A stretch of DNA of 64,000 nucleotides from positions 459,375 through 523,374 of the forward strand of contig NZ_JAGGQQ010000004.1 of the NCBI RefSeq assembly GCF_018613195.1, in the 5' to 3' direction. A model generated the notes under the pieces. The model made no database searches, had not been told where the DNA came from, and was given only the letters and a program-made list of their open reading frames with translations. The position numbers were made by a program, and so were the translations under genes. The DNA comes from Bacillus sp. ISL-45. Its GTDB lineage: Bacteria; Bacillota; Bacilli; Bacillales; Cytobacillaceae. Positions 50,239 through 58,325 of this stretch are shown here, in pieces. Within the stretch, counting starts at the first letter, position 1, and each line of letters begins with the position of its first letter.

Positions 50239-51531
50239 TTACTTCTTCATTTTTTCGATGTCTTCTTCCGCTTCTTCCAATGCTTTTTCAGGTGAAGTTT
50301 TTCCTAATAGGGCATTGTCGATATGCGGGTTCAATCTGCTGTGATAATCCGGATACTCTACTGGTACCGGGAACATTTTTGTATGTTCCAAGTTTTTAAC
50401 TGAAGCTTCATAGACCATCTTGTCAGGTCCCTCAAGTTCATTTAAAGCAGCCTCAGCAGCTTCAATGTTAGCAACATTGTCATAGTTTTTAACCGACCAA
50501 TACTTTTGTGCTTCAACATCTGTCAGATACTTAATGAAGTCCATTGCTTCCTCTGGGTGTTTCGCGCCTTTCGGAATCTCAACTACAAATCCGCCGCCCT
50601 CTGCCCAGTTACCTGAACCTTCCTCGTTTGCAGGAATTGGGGCAACGCCAAATTCGACATCCTGCCCATAATCTCTTAACTGTGTGTAGAATGTTCCTAC
50701 ATCAACCCACATCGCAACTTTTCCTGCAATGAATGGATTTGCCTGTTCACTTCCGAATTCTGCCTGGAAGGCCTGTACCGTGTTTTCTCCGAGGCGTTTC
50801 TTCCAGTCAAGAATCCAATTAAGTGCTTCAACTTTTTTCGGAGTATTGATTGTCAACTCTCCATCTTCAATAAAACCCTTGCCGCTATCTGCATTTGTCA
50901 TCCAGCTGGATGCTCCGACACTTCCCCATAAAGGATAGAATCCTACTCGCTCATAGCGATCGCCATCTTTAACGTCTAATTTCTTTGCGTAATCCTCGAG
51001 CTCTGCCCAGGTTGCAGGCGGCTTCTCAGGATCCAGTCCTGCTTCCTTGAATGCAGTCTTATTGTAGAAAAGAAGACGTGTGTCTGTATTGAATGGGACA
51101 GCATAAGACTTCCCGTCATACTCGACCGTATCCCATAAATGCGGATAGAATTTTTGTTTGAAAGAATCATCTATATATTGGCTTAAGTCCTCAACCTGCT
51201 TGTTTTCAGCACGCTGGGCAACTGTGTTGATGTCGTTGATGATGACATCAGCAGGGTTGCCAGCTGCGACTGAGGCAAGATTTTTTGTCCAAATATCGCC
51301 CCATGGCAAGAAAGTATGTTTAACAAACACCTTATCCTGGGAATTGTTATAATCATCAATGATTTTCTCTATAATCGGACGGCGTGTTTCTGATCCCCAG
51401 AACGTCCAAAAATCGACTATTACTTTTCCGTCCTTCGTTTTTTCGGCATCTGCTTTTTGCTCCCCGGAGCAACCAGCCAGCAAGCCAGTTAGCATAAATA
51501 CTGCAATAATACCTGCTAGACCCCTCTTCAT
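50239..51531 (-). CDS. Sugar ABC transporter substrate-binding lipoprotein
   Basis: 430-residue extracellular solute-binding protein family 1. The lipobox is 'LTGLLAGC' with Cys near residue 21. Conserved 'FWTFWGSETRRPIIEKI', 'YAVPFNTDTRLLFYNK' and 'ALNWILDWKKR' fit oligosaccharide binders. Specific sugar not readable; neighbouring trehalose genes suggest but do not show an alpha-glucoside. First gene of the operon. AGGAGGAAG precedes the ATG. No cre site was found upstream. Confidence 0.9.
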   Translation of the reverse strand: MKRGLAGIIAVFMLTGLLAGCSGEQKADAEKTKDGKVIVDFWTFWGSETRRPIIEKIIDDYNNSQDKVFVKHTFLPWGDIWTKNLASVAAGNPADVIINDINTVAQRAENKQVEDLSQYIDDSFKQKFYPHLWDTVEYDGKSYAVPFNTDTRLLFYNKTAFKEAGLDPEKPPATWAELEDYAKKLDVKDGDRYERVGFYPLWGSVGASSWMTNADSGKGFIEDGELTINTPKKVEALNWILDWKKRLGENTVQAFQAEFGSEQANPFIAGKVAMWVDVGTFYTQLRDYGQDVEFGVAPIPANEEGSGNWAEGGGFVVEIPKGAKHPEEAMDFIKYLTDVEAQKYWSVKNYDNVANIEAAEAALNELEGPDKMVYEASVKNLEHTKMFPVPVEYPDYHSRLNPHIDNALLGKTSPEKALEEAEEDIEKMKK

Positions 51532-51660
51532 ATCTCTTCCTCCTGTATATTCAAGTTGATTAATAAGTACAACCCTACTCTTACCACGCCTTTCGACAAA
51601 CTAAACATTTTCTGTAAGCTTTTGTTAAAAACAGTAGAAAAGACACATAAAAAAACAGAT

Positions 51661-52278
51661 TCAAAATTGAATCTGTTTTTCCATATGTTCAATCATTGAA
51701 ATCACCTTTACTGCTTTACTTGCCTCTACTTTATATACCCGTTGTTCTTTAATTCTTTGTATATATACATTTCCTTCACTAATCCATAATTTACATTTAT
51801 CTGGTTTCCTGCCATCATAAATTAACAATAGATCATATCCACCCTCCATCACAGGGGCATCTTTCACGGTGTTTCCGCCGTTGATCGTCTCATTCATGGT
51901 TGCCAGCCAACTTGCTTCGTCAATGATCGAAACTCCTTTTCTTGTCAGGTTGGCGTGAAGATTGAAATGGTCATTTGAATCGGATCTAGTGAGATACGTA
52001 ATGACAATTTCGCTAGCCGCAAATATCTCTGATGTATTGAGAGCGGCTGCTCCCTCCTGGGCAGGAGTTTTGATTTCTGCCAGAAGGTATGCTGCGCAAA
52101 CTAATATCATCACAAACGTCAGGAGACTGCCTGTCCAGTTTCTTGCTATGTAATGAGCTGGCCCCTCCGGCCGTCCGGTCCGAACGATTGTATTGTAAGT
52201 TTTTCGCTTTTGAATTTCAGACCTTGGAATGTGGCTAAGGCTCTTGAAGCTATCTTCTAGTTCAAATGATTTCTTCAA
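51661..52278 (-). CDS. Membrane anti-sigma factor of the adjacent ECF sigma
   Basis: 205-residue single-pass protein: about 55 cytoplasmic residues, one helix near 50-70 ('GSLLTFVMILVCAAYLLAEI') and an extracellular domain of about 130. No zinc-binding HxxxCxxC motif, so not a ZAS anti-sigma. It begins with TTG, preceded by GAGGGG, inside the sigma gene (17-bp overlap). Role is inferred from coupling to the ECF gene. Confidence 0.75.
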   Translation of the reverse strand: MKKSFELEDSFKSLSHIPRSEIQKRKTYNTIVRTGRPEGPAHYIARNWTGSLLTFVMILVCAAYLLAEIKTPAQEGAAALNTSEIFAASEIVITYLTRSDSNDHFNLHANLTRKGVSIIDEASWLATMNETINGGNTVKDAPVMEGGYDLLLIYDGRKPDKCKLWISEGNVYIQRIKEQRVYKVEASKAVKVISMIEHMEKQIQF

Positions 52279-52789
52279 TTATTTCCCCTCTTCTCTTTAA
52301 CTCTTTTTTTAAGGCAGCCATTGCCCGGGAAGTAGTAATTTTCACTTTGCTTTCGCTCCAGCCAAGAATCAATGCCGTTTCCCTTATCGAAAATTCTTTG
52401 ATTTTCCTTAAAATCAATACCTCCTGGTAGCTCAGCTTCAGAGCTTTGATTCCCTTGTAAAGGAGTGATGTCTTCTCCCCTTTTACAATGATTTCGACAG
52501 GCGATGGCTCACAGGATTGAATGGCATACTTATCCAATGAAAAAAAGCGCAATCTTCTCCCTCTCCTTAAGTGGTCGAAAGCAACATTCCGGGCAATTTT
52601 CACGAGCCATGTAAAAATTTGTGAATCACCGTTGAATTGATGGATATGCTTGTACACCCTTAAAAAAGTTTCTTGGGTCAGATCCTCTGCGACTTCCTTC
52701 TTGCCGGTCAATAACAGGAGATAGCCATATACCTTGTCACTGTATTCCTCGTATACCTTCTGGAAATGAATGCTGTAGTGATCACTCAA
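52262..52789 (-). CDS. ECF-type RNA polymerase sigma factor
   Basis: 175-residue extracytoplasmic-function sigma factor. Region 2 is 'VYEEYSDKVYGYLLLLTGKKEVAEDLTQETFLRVY' with 'WLVKIARNVAFDHLRR'; region 4 is 'LSYQEVLILRKIKEFSIRETALILGWSESKVKITTSRAMAALKK'. TTG start with GGGGGGAG upstream. Paired with an overlapping membrane anti-sigma gene. Group and stimulus not assignable; a CGTC-like -10 occurs upstream (TTCGTCTAAC), hinting at autoregulation. Confidence 0.9.
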   Translation of the reverse strand: MSDHYSIHFQKVYEEYSDKVYGYLLLLTGKKEVAEDLTQETFLRVYKHIHQFNGDSQIFTWLVKIARNVAFDHLRRGRRLRFFSLDKYAIQSCEPSPVEIIVKGEKTSLLYKGIKALKLSYQEVLILRKIKEFSIRETALILGWSESKVKITTSRAMAALKKELKRRGEIIEEII

Positions 52790-52999
52790 AATTCTCCCCC
52801 CTTATACAGACAGTTAGACGAACGAGCATAAAAAAAGAATCACTTATTTTCGGAATATTTTTAATTTATTTAAAAATACCAAAAATTCCTCCTCTTTTCA
52901 TCGACCTAATTGACTAACCAGGAGTTTTTCTGTATCAGATTAGGAAAAAGACGATTTAAAGTGATAACAGTTTGCGGCAGGGATTTTACTATTATGTAA

Positions 53000-53056
53000 A
53001 AGAAAAGAGGCTGTCAAAAGGTCACAAGCAATGACCTTCTGAAGCAGCCCCTTTCC
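53000..53056 (-). terminator. Terminator downstream of the YjcZ-type genes
   Basis: Long imperfect hairpin: GGGGCTGCTTCAGAAGGTCA pairs with TGACCTTTTGACAGCCTC on the minus strand and is followed by TTTTC. Confidence 0.7.
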
Positions 53057-53065
53057 ATAGTGTCA

Positions 53066-53197
53066 TTAGCGATAGCATGCGCAGCCGACGATGATTAAGA
53101 GGATAAACAGCACAACGATCAAAACAAATCCGCTGCCGTATCCAGCTCCTCCTACACCGTAACCGCCATATCCACAGCATCCGCCGTATCCGTACAT
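53066..53197 (-). CDS. YjcZ-family sporulation miniprotein
   Basis: 43-residue protein [14 protein letters not shown]..., a Gly/Tyr/Cys-rich head followed by one hydrophobic helix ([15 protein letters not shown]) and 'CACYR'. This is the typical YjcZ/YtjA-like miniprotein found in spores. AGGAGG stands 7 nt before the ATG. A second, shorter paralogue lies directly upstream on the same strand. Confidence 0.88.
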   Translation of the reverse strand: MYGYGGCCGYGGYGVGGAGYGSGFVLIVVLFILLIIVGCACYR

Positions 53198-53233
53198 GAT
53201 AAAACCTCCTGATGAAGTTTACTTATACAAAGT

Positions 53234-53332
53234 TTAGTAACCGAAACCCCAAGAAGCTCCGATTATGATTAAAAGAATGAACAATACTACAAGCAGGGCG
53301 AAACCGCCGCCATAGCCACATCCATCAGACAT
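53234..53332 (-). CDS. Second YjcZ-family miniprotein
   Basis: 32-residue protein [25 protein letters not shown]..., Gly-rich start followed by one hydrophobic helix and a 'WGFGY' end. AAAGGAGG precedes the ATG. It lies 37 bp before its paralogue, probably co-transcribed. Below usual gene-calling length limits. Confidence 0.85.
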   Translation of the reverse strand: MSDGCGYGGGFALLVVLFILLIIIGASWGFGY

Positions 53333-53422
53333 CGTAACAACCTCCTTTTTTTGTGTCCCTATATCCTATTCAGGTCAGGACATTTGTGCAATTAAACAGC
53401 GCAAAAAATACTAGCCCAATTA

Positions 53423-53463
53423 GAAAAGTGCAAGCATGTTGGTCAGCCCCGACAAGCGCTGGC
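53423..53463. repeat. Dispersed repeat, copy 4 (collapsed and diverged)
   Basis: GAAAAGTGCAAGCATGTTGG-TCAGCCCCGACAAGCGCTGG. Same layout as the short copy at 41239. Confidence 0.75.
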
Positions 53464-53518
53464 ACACAAACATAAAAAAAAGAGAACCTAGAGTGGCCCT
53501 CTTCTTTGCAGTTGGTGC

Positions 53519-53881
53519 CTATCCTATTTTCACATGGTTTTCTTGGGTTTCATTTAGAAATTCATATGTAATCAAAGGTTTGACCGGTATTTCCAGCCAT
53601 CTTGACACACCATTATTGTTCACTTTTTCTCTGTACACCGGCTTACAATCTTCAAGCAGACATAGTTTCAAGGTCTCAAAGCCGCTTAGTTGCTGAACCG
53701 CTTCCTCGATTTCTTTTTTCTCTTCCGCAGTTGCAAGAACGTTTTCTTTCTTCGGCTCAAGCAGGACCACAATCAATTCTTTCCGCATTTGTTTTTCCAG
53801 TTCCATTCTTGCGAAAGCGAGTTTTTTTAAAGTCCTGTTCAACTGCCACATGCTGATTCCAGCTAATTTTTTATAGATCAT
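53519..53881 (-). CDS. Hypothetical 120-aa protein
   Basis: Soluble protein that I do not recognise: basic helical first half ('MIYKKLAGISMWQLNRTLKKLAFARMELEKQM'), acidic middle, and a C-terminal 'RWLEIPVKPLITYEF'. ATG 53881 follows GGAGGCAATT; the longer frame upstream lacks a site. Convergent with nothing; flanked by a collapsed dispersed repeat on one side and the 52-bp tandem array on the other. Confidence 0.65.
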   Translation of the reverse strand: MIYKKLAGISMWQLNRTLKKLAFARMELEKQMRKELIVVLLEPKKENVLATAEEKKEIEEAVQQLSGFETLKLCLLEDCKPVYREKVNNNGVSRWLEIPVKPLITYEFLNETQENHVKIG

Positions 53882-54057
53882 TCTAATTGCCTCCAATTTG
53901 CCCCCAACTTCTATTCTAAAAGACAATTCGTTTGAACGTAAGATTATATTAGGGTATGGGAAAAATTCCAATGAATGTTATTAGGATTTCAATTTGTTAT
54001 TAAAGAGGAGCATCAAAACCGTACTTATTAAAGTTTGTATTCATTAAAAAGAGCAGC

Positions 54058-54612
54058 CTGAGTTTTGGCTGAACCGGGAATGACAAAATCACAAGCTTTA
54101 GCCGGCTTTTTGTCCGAACCTGGCTTCACTTCAGACAAAATCACGAGGTTGAGTCGATGTTTTGTCCGAACCCGGCGTGACTTCGGACAAAACTACAAGC
54201 TTGAGCCGGCTTTTTGTCCGAACCTGCCTTCACTTCGGACAAAATCACAAGGTTGAGCCGGAGTTTTGTCCGAACCTGGCGTGACTTCGGACAAAATCAC
54301 AAGCTTGAGCTGGCTTTTTGTCCGAACTTGCCTTCACTTCAGACAAAAATACGAGGATGAGTCGATGTTTTGTCCGAACCCGGCGTGACTTCGGACAAAA
54401 CTACAAGCTTTAGCCGGCTTTTTGTCCGAACCCGCCTTCACTTCAGACAAAATCACAAGGGTGAGCCGGAGTTTTGTCCGAACTAGCCTTCACTTCGGGC
54501 AAAATCACGAGGATGAGCCGATATTTTGTCCGAACCTGCCTTCACTTCGGACAAAATCACAAGGGTGAGCCAGAGTTTGGTCTTAACCTGGCTTCACTTC
54601 CGTCAAAATCTT
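54058..54612. repeat. 52-bp tandem hairpin array, about eleven units
   Basis: TTGTCCGAAC recurs at 54110, 54162, 54214, 54266, 54318, 54370, 54422, 54474 and 54526, an exact 52-bp period, with degenerate units at 54058 and 54578. Each unit contains TTTTGTCCGAA, about 11 bp, TTCGGACAAAA: an 11-bp stem hairpin. Units 1, 2 and 3 (54110, 54162, 54214) closely match units 5, 6 and 7, so a 208-bp block of four appears to have been duplicated. No spacers and no coding signal. Confidence 0.92.
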
Positions 54613-54723
54613 AAAAAAGTATAGTCCCTTCGCTTTCAGCTAGAGTCTCTATCCTCAACACAGCCAAAACAATAAAAAAAGACTGCAATAAGATCGCAAT
54701 CTTTCAAGTGATTCTAAAGAGTA

Positions 54724-55023
54724 TTACAGGTCCAGTAAATATTTCGCGTACTTGGACATCCTGTCTTGTGTCCATTTTGGTGCAGAGACCATCTTGATAT
54801 CTATATGCTCGAGGCTGTCTATCTGTCCAGCCAGATGTTCACGGGCAGAGAGGGCAATATAATCAGCAAGCATGCAATCTTTATTCCTTGTAGTCATAAC
54901 GATTTCAACATCTTTATCATCCTTGACACAGACTTCATAGACGAGGCCCAGGTTCACAATATCTACTCCCAGCATTGGTTCTTCTACTTCCTCAAGCATT
55001 TTATAAATTTCTTTTTTATCCAT
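54724..55023 (-). CDS. MIP18/DUF59 metal-sulfur cluster assembly factor
   Basis: 99-residue small protein of the MIP18 (SufT/YitW/PaaD-like) family, thought to help insert Fe-S clusters. The pattern 'VEEPMLGVDIVNLGLVYEV' with the conserved Asp-Pro-like and 'D..LGLV' motif is clear. The conserved Cys is in 'RNKDCMLADYI'. AGGAGGTACTC precedes the ATG. Monocistronic. Confidence 0.88.
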   Translation of the reverse strand: MDKKEIYKMLEEVEEPMLGVDIVNLGLVYEVCVKDDKDVEIVMTTRNKDCMLADYIALSAREHLAGQIDSLEHIDIKMVSAPKWTQDRMSKYAKYLLDL

Positions 55024-55222
55024 ATTGAGTACCTCCTCCCATAATCGTCAGGTCAATTATCTTGCTTACTTATATCATAAGAGATGCCGAAAAAATATTG
55101 GAGTGACACTCTTCACATTTCATATTATTGTCATTAATTGAAGGTAAATTTGTGTCAGTTTACAGGAAGTGAGTTTAAAATCCTAAAAAAACAGGCTGAT
55201 TGTATATCAGCCTGCTTGGCAT

Positions 55223-56695
55223 TCACCCAATTACCTTTGCCTTATTGTGCAGTTTTTGCAAATATAACAGTGTTTCTTTATCTGATGATGTAGGAAGTTC
55301 ATATATCGACTGATACTCCTCTGGTCCTTTACCAGTGATGAGAATCCACTCACCCATCCTGGCATTATCCCAGGCATTTCTGATCGCCAGGGTCCTGTCT
55401 GCAATGACTCTTCCTTTATTCATGCCAAAGCGTTCATTCAATTCCTTTAATTCACTGGCCATCTCTTTTTCAGAAATTCCGTTCAGGTCATCGAAAGTCA
55501 AGGTGAATTCATCACTCATTGCGGCTGACGCTTTGACCATATGCTCTCTTTTGGTTTTGTCGCGCTCTCCGCGGAAGCCGAATATATGCTTTATCTTAAC
55601 TGCTTCATGCTCTTGGGCTGCTTGAAGACAGTATTCAATCGCATCCTTTGTATGTGCATAGTCGACAATGAAAGTAGCACCTTCAGGATGGGAGATCATT
55701 TCGAACCTTCCAGGCACGCCAGGGAAAGTTTTTAGCGCCTCAGCAATCATATCAGGACTTATACCGATTTTCACAGCTGTCAAAAAGGCCATTGCTGCGT
55801 TATAGACATTGTGGAGACCAGGTGATGGGAAAGTCAAAGGATAAGTGATTCCTCCCATTTTAATCTCAAATCTGGTTTCCCCATTCAATTTTATGTCCTC
55901 GATTTTCAAATCATGGGAGTCATCATAGCCCATTGAATATACAGGAATTCCTTTAGCTGATAATATACCAGTCAGCTTGTCTCCCCACTCTCCAAGCCTG
56001 CTTACAACCGCCGAACCATCTTTTTTCATGTAATTATACATCAATGTTTTTGCCTCGAAATAGTCCTCAATTGTCGGATGGTAGTCAAGGTGGTCATGGG
56101 ATAAATTCGTGAACAAACCATAATCCAGCTCCAGCCCCTCAATTCTGTATTGCTTCAGGGCATGTGATGACACTTCCAGAACAACAAACTCATCATTGCT
56201 TTTCGAAATCAGCTCCTGTATTTGCAAAGCATCCGGAGTGGTATTGGAAGGCTTGTACACCTCATCATTTATAATATAAGACACAGTGCCGAGCAGCGAG
56301 CAGCCTTTGCCTGCAAACTCAAGAATATGCTTTAAAATATAGGAAACGGTCGTTTTTCCATTTGTCCCCGTAATCCCAATCACAGTATGCTTCCTCGACG
56401 GATGTTGATAAAATGCGCTCGCTGCCCTTCCGAGTGCCAGCCTGCTGTCAAAAACCTGAATATACGGGACAGAAAGATTAAGATCATTTTCCCCTATAAC
56501 GGCTGCTGCACCATTGTCTATGGCTTCATCAATAAACTTGTGCCCATCTATTTGAAACCCTGTAATTGCTACAAATAAATCTCCTGGCTTCACTTTACGA
56601 GAATCCATCTGAATTCCAGACAATTCAGGGTCAGCATCATTCATATATTTTTTTAAACTGCCGCCGAGTGCTTCAAGCACCTTGCTTAATCTCAT
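55223..56695 (-). CDS. Divergent MurE-like Mur ligase
   Basis: 490-residue ligase with MurE domain order and length. ATP loop 'GITGTNGKTTVSY' at about 107-119; 'EVSSHAL', 'HDHLDYH' and 'YAHTKDAIEYCL' are intact. The amino-acid motif that reads DNPR in DAP-adding MurE (about 402-405) is 'DDLN', and the usual 'GKGHE' is 'GKGPEEYQ'. It stands alone, away from any division/cell-wall cluster. It is thus probably a paralogue that joins a different amino acid or acceptor. ATG 56695 has AAAGGGAG upstream. Confidence 0.8.
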   Translation of the reverse strand: MRLSKVLEALGGSLKKYMNDADPELSGIQMDSRKVKPGDLFVAITGFQIDGHKFIDEAIDNGAAAVIGENDLNLSVPYIQVFDSRLALGRAASAFYQHPSRKHTVIGITGTNGKTTVSYILKHILEFAGKGCSLLGTVSYIINDEVYKPSNTTPDALQIQELISKSNDEFVVLEVSSHALKQYRIEGLELDYGLFTNLSHDHLDYHPTIEDYFEAKTLMYNYMKKDGSAVVSRLGEWGDKLTGILSAKGIPVYSMGYDDSHDLKIEDIKLNGETRFEIKMGGITYPLTFPSPGLHNVYNAAMAFLTAVKIGISPDMIAEALKTFPGVPGRFEMISHPEGATFIVDYAHTKDAIEYCLQAAQEHEAVKIKHIFGFRGERDKTKREHMVKASAAMSDEFTLTFDDLNGISEKEMASELKELNERFGMNKGRVIADRTLAIRNAWDNARMGEWILITGKGPEEYQSIYELPTSSDKETLLYLQKLHNKAKVIG

Positions 56696-56850
56696 TTCCA
56701 AAACTCCCTTTTTAACATACCTATAAATTCCACATCCGGAATTAGAAATGTATATATTATGTCTCTTTTTATATTCCCCCAATTCATAAAACTATGCCTC
56801 GTAAATGATACAAGAAATTCTATTTTAAAAAATGAGTAAAAAGAAATAGA

Positions 56851-56881
56851 AAAAAAGGCCGGCAATTTAGCCAGCCTTTTA
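56851..56881 (-). terminator. Terminator of tgl
   Basis: Minus-strand AAGGCTGGC / GCCGGCCTT stem with one mismatch, then six T. Confidence 0.8.
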
Positions 56882-56897
56882 CTATTCTCGTGGTTTT

Positions 56898-57629
56898 TCA
56901 CTTGGAAAACTGGGACAAATATTTAAAATTCAGCCTGCTATGCTGTTGTAGCATAAATGCCGAGGTAGTAGAGCCTTTTTTCCGAAGTGTATTCAGGGCT
57001 TTGACCATTTCCTCAGCTGTACCAATCCCTATACCATGTCCATAATATAATCCATTTCCAAGGACAACTGCATTTTCTCCGCGCCAAATAGGTTTATCAA
57101 AATCCGGATTCATGAAATAAACGACATCGCCGGGGATAAACTCATTCCCTTCTAAAGTGATGATGGCCAAATCAGGGTCATAATTCCAATTCCAAACGAG
57201 CAGTCCCCTGAATAAATAGTTGAAATCCGACAACCTTATAGAATCCAGGACAGCTTTGTAAAAAATGACAACCATTGCCGTGGAGCACTCAAAAGCATAC
57301 TCCTGACCATTTTCAAAAATATCATTGATTGCGTCAGAAGGGCGTACATTTGGATTTAACAGATAGCCCATGGGTCCTTTCGTCCAATAAACTGGATTGA
57401 ATCTTGAATATTTGAAGGAAGTAAAAGCTACAGAAGCATCCTTAAGCTTTAATGCCGCTTCAATGATATTCCCGCGAAGCTTTATTTCAAAAAGAAGCTG
57501 AAAGGTTGTGTCATACTCGAACATTGTCAGGCTATTGTCTAGTTGGTCGTATATTTCCTTCTGTTTCCCAGACAGATTCTGCAGCATCTGGCCGCTTGCA
57601 CCATCTGGAAACCGGATGATGATCATCAC
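56898..57629 (-). CDS. tgl: Protein-glutamine gamma-glutamyltransferase (spore coat)
   Basis: 243-residue transglutaminase that cross-links spore-coat proteins. Catalytic Cys is C115 in 'YAFECSTAMVV'; the partner residues are consistent with E185 ('WRGEN') and H198 ('YYGHGIG'). Length matches B. subtilis Tgl (245). Expression late in the mother cell is expected (SigK), not shown here. Its ATG follows GAGGGGGAGTG. Confidence 0.95.
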   Translation of the reverse strand: MMIIIRFPDGASGQMLQNLSGKQKEIYDQLDNSLTMFEYDTTFQLLFEIKLRGNIIEAALKLKDASVAFTSFKYSRFNPVYWTKGPMGYLLNPNVRPSDAINDIFENGQEYAFECSTAMVVIFYKAVLDSIRLSDFNYLFRGLLVWNWNYDPDLAIITLEGNEFIPGDVVYFMNPDFDKPIWRGENAVVLGNGLYYGHGIGIGTAEEMVKALNTLRKKGSTTSAFMLQQHSRLNFKYLSQFSK

Positions 57630-57826
57630 ACTCCCCCTCCATATTCCCTTAGTTACGCATACATTCTAACTATATGAAGGTGAATGGCTGAAAAGACATT
57701 GGAGTGAATTTCAAAAATATAGTTCTGGATTATTTGGGCAATGACTCCACCAGGGTGGCAACGTTTGTTTTAATTATCAATAAAAGGGTATTTTTATTAT
57801 TATCACAGCGACAAGGAGGCTTTATT

Positions 57827-57955
57827 ATGACAGAAAAGAATCAAAATAAAAACGATGGTTCAGTTGAACAGGAAAATAAGAAGGCACACAACAAGGATAT
57901 TGAGCCTCAAAGGGATCCAGTAAAACCTCAGGAAGAATCAAAAACTGACAGATAA
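57827..57955 (+). CDS. Small hydrophilic protein (42 aa)
   Basis: MTEKNQNKNDGSVEQENKKAH..., entirely charged and polar, probably unfolded. ACAAGGAGG precedes ATG 57827; the longer frame from 57704 lacks a site. It is followed 39 bp later by another hydrophilic small gene, likely one transcript. No family recognised; such proteins are common in Bacillaceae and are often spore- or stress-related. Confidence 0.65.
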   Translation: MTEKNQNKNDGSVEQENKKAHNKDIEPQRDPVKPQEESKTDR

Positions 57956-57994
57956 CCTTGAGCTAGTACGTAAATAAAGGGAGAGGTGATCACC

Positions 57995-58234
57995 GTGGGA
58001 AAAGAAAATAAGAAGAACATTCCAGTTGATAATACCCAAAACATGGACAATCCTGAGCAATATGAAACAACGACGAAAAGTCTTCATGACAAGTTCAAAA
58101 GTGAATTGACTGTTGATCCTATTCCGATGGAGGACCTTAATCAGGAAAAACATGAAGAAAAGGATGGCCATCACTCAAAGGATTCATCCTCAAGCGAAAA
58201 GAAATACAATGTAGATATCGACAACGAATTATAA
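57995..58234 (+). CDS. Small hydrophilic protein (79 aa)
   Basis: Polar, acidic-basic protein with a Ser/His/Lys-rich tail, probably disordered. I choose GTG 57995 (reading VGKENKKN) with GAGAGGTG upstream; GTG 57986 is possible. Followed by a strong terminator. No family recognised. Confidence 0.6.
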   Translation: MGKENKKNIPVDNTQNMDNPEQYETTTKSLHDKFKSELTVDPIPMEDLNQEKHEEKDGHHSKDSSSSEKKYNVDIDNEL

Positions 58235-58239
58235 TAATC

Positions 58240-58266
58240 GCCCTGGTAATCCCAGGGCCTTTTTTG
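58240..58266 (+). terminator. Terminator of the two small hydrophilic genes
   Basis: GCCCTGG / CCAGGGC stem with a TAATC-type loop, then TTTTTT. Confidence 0.88.
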
Positions 58267-58293
58267 GTTTATGCAGCTTTAGAAAGAGAATAT
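58267..58293 (+). promoter_or_regulatory. Weak SigB-like promoter before the 139-aa stress protein
   Basis: GTTTAT, 15-bp spacer, GAATAT. The -35 is good but the -10 departs from GGGWAW. Confidence 0.3.
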
Positions 58294-58325
58294 TAAAAAC
58301 AGGTACAAAAAAAGGAGGAATCCAT

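Noticed and set aside
54065-54256. 63-codon open frame
   Set aside because: Created by the 52-bp repeat; no ribosome binding site or protein-like composition.
54058-54612. CRISPR array
   Set aside because: Units are contiguous 52-bp copies with no unique spacers, and no cas gene is nearby.
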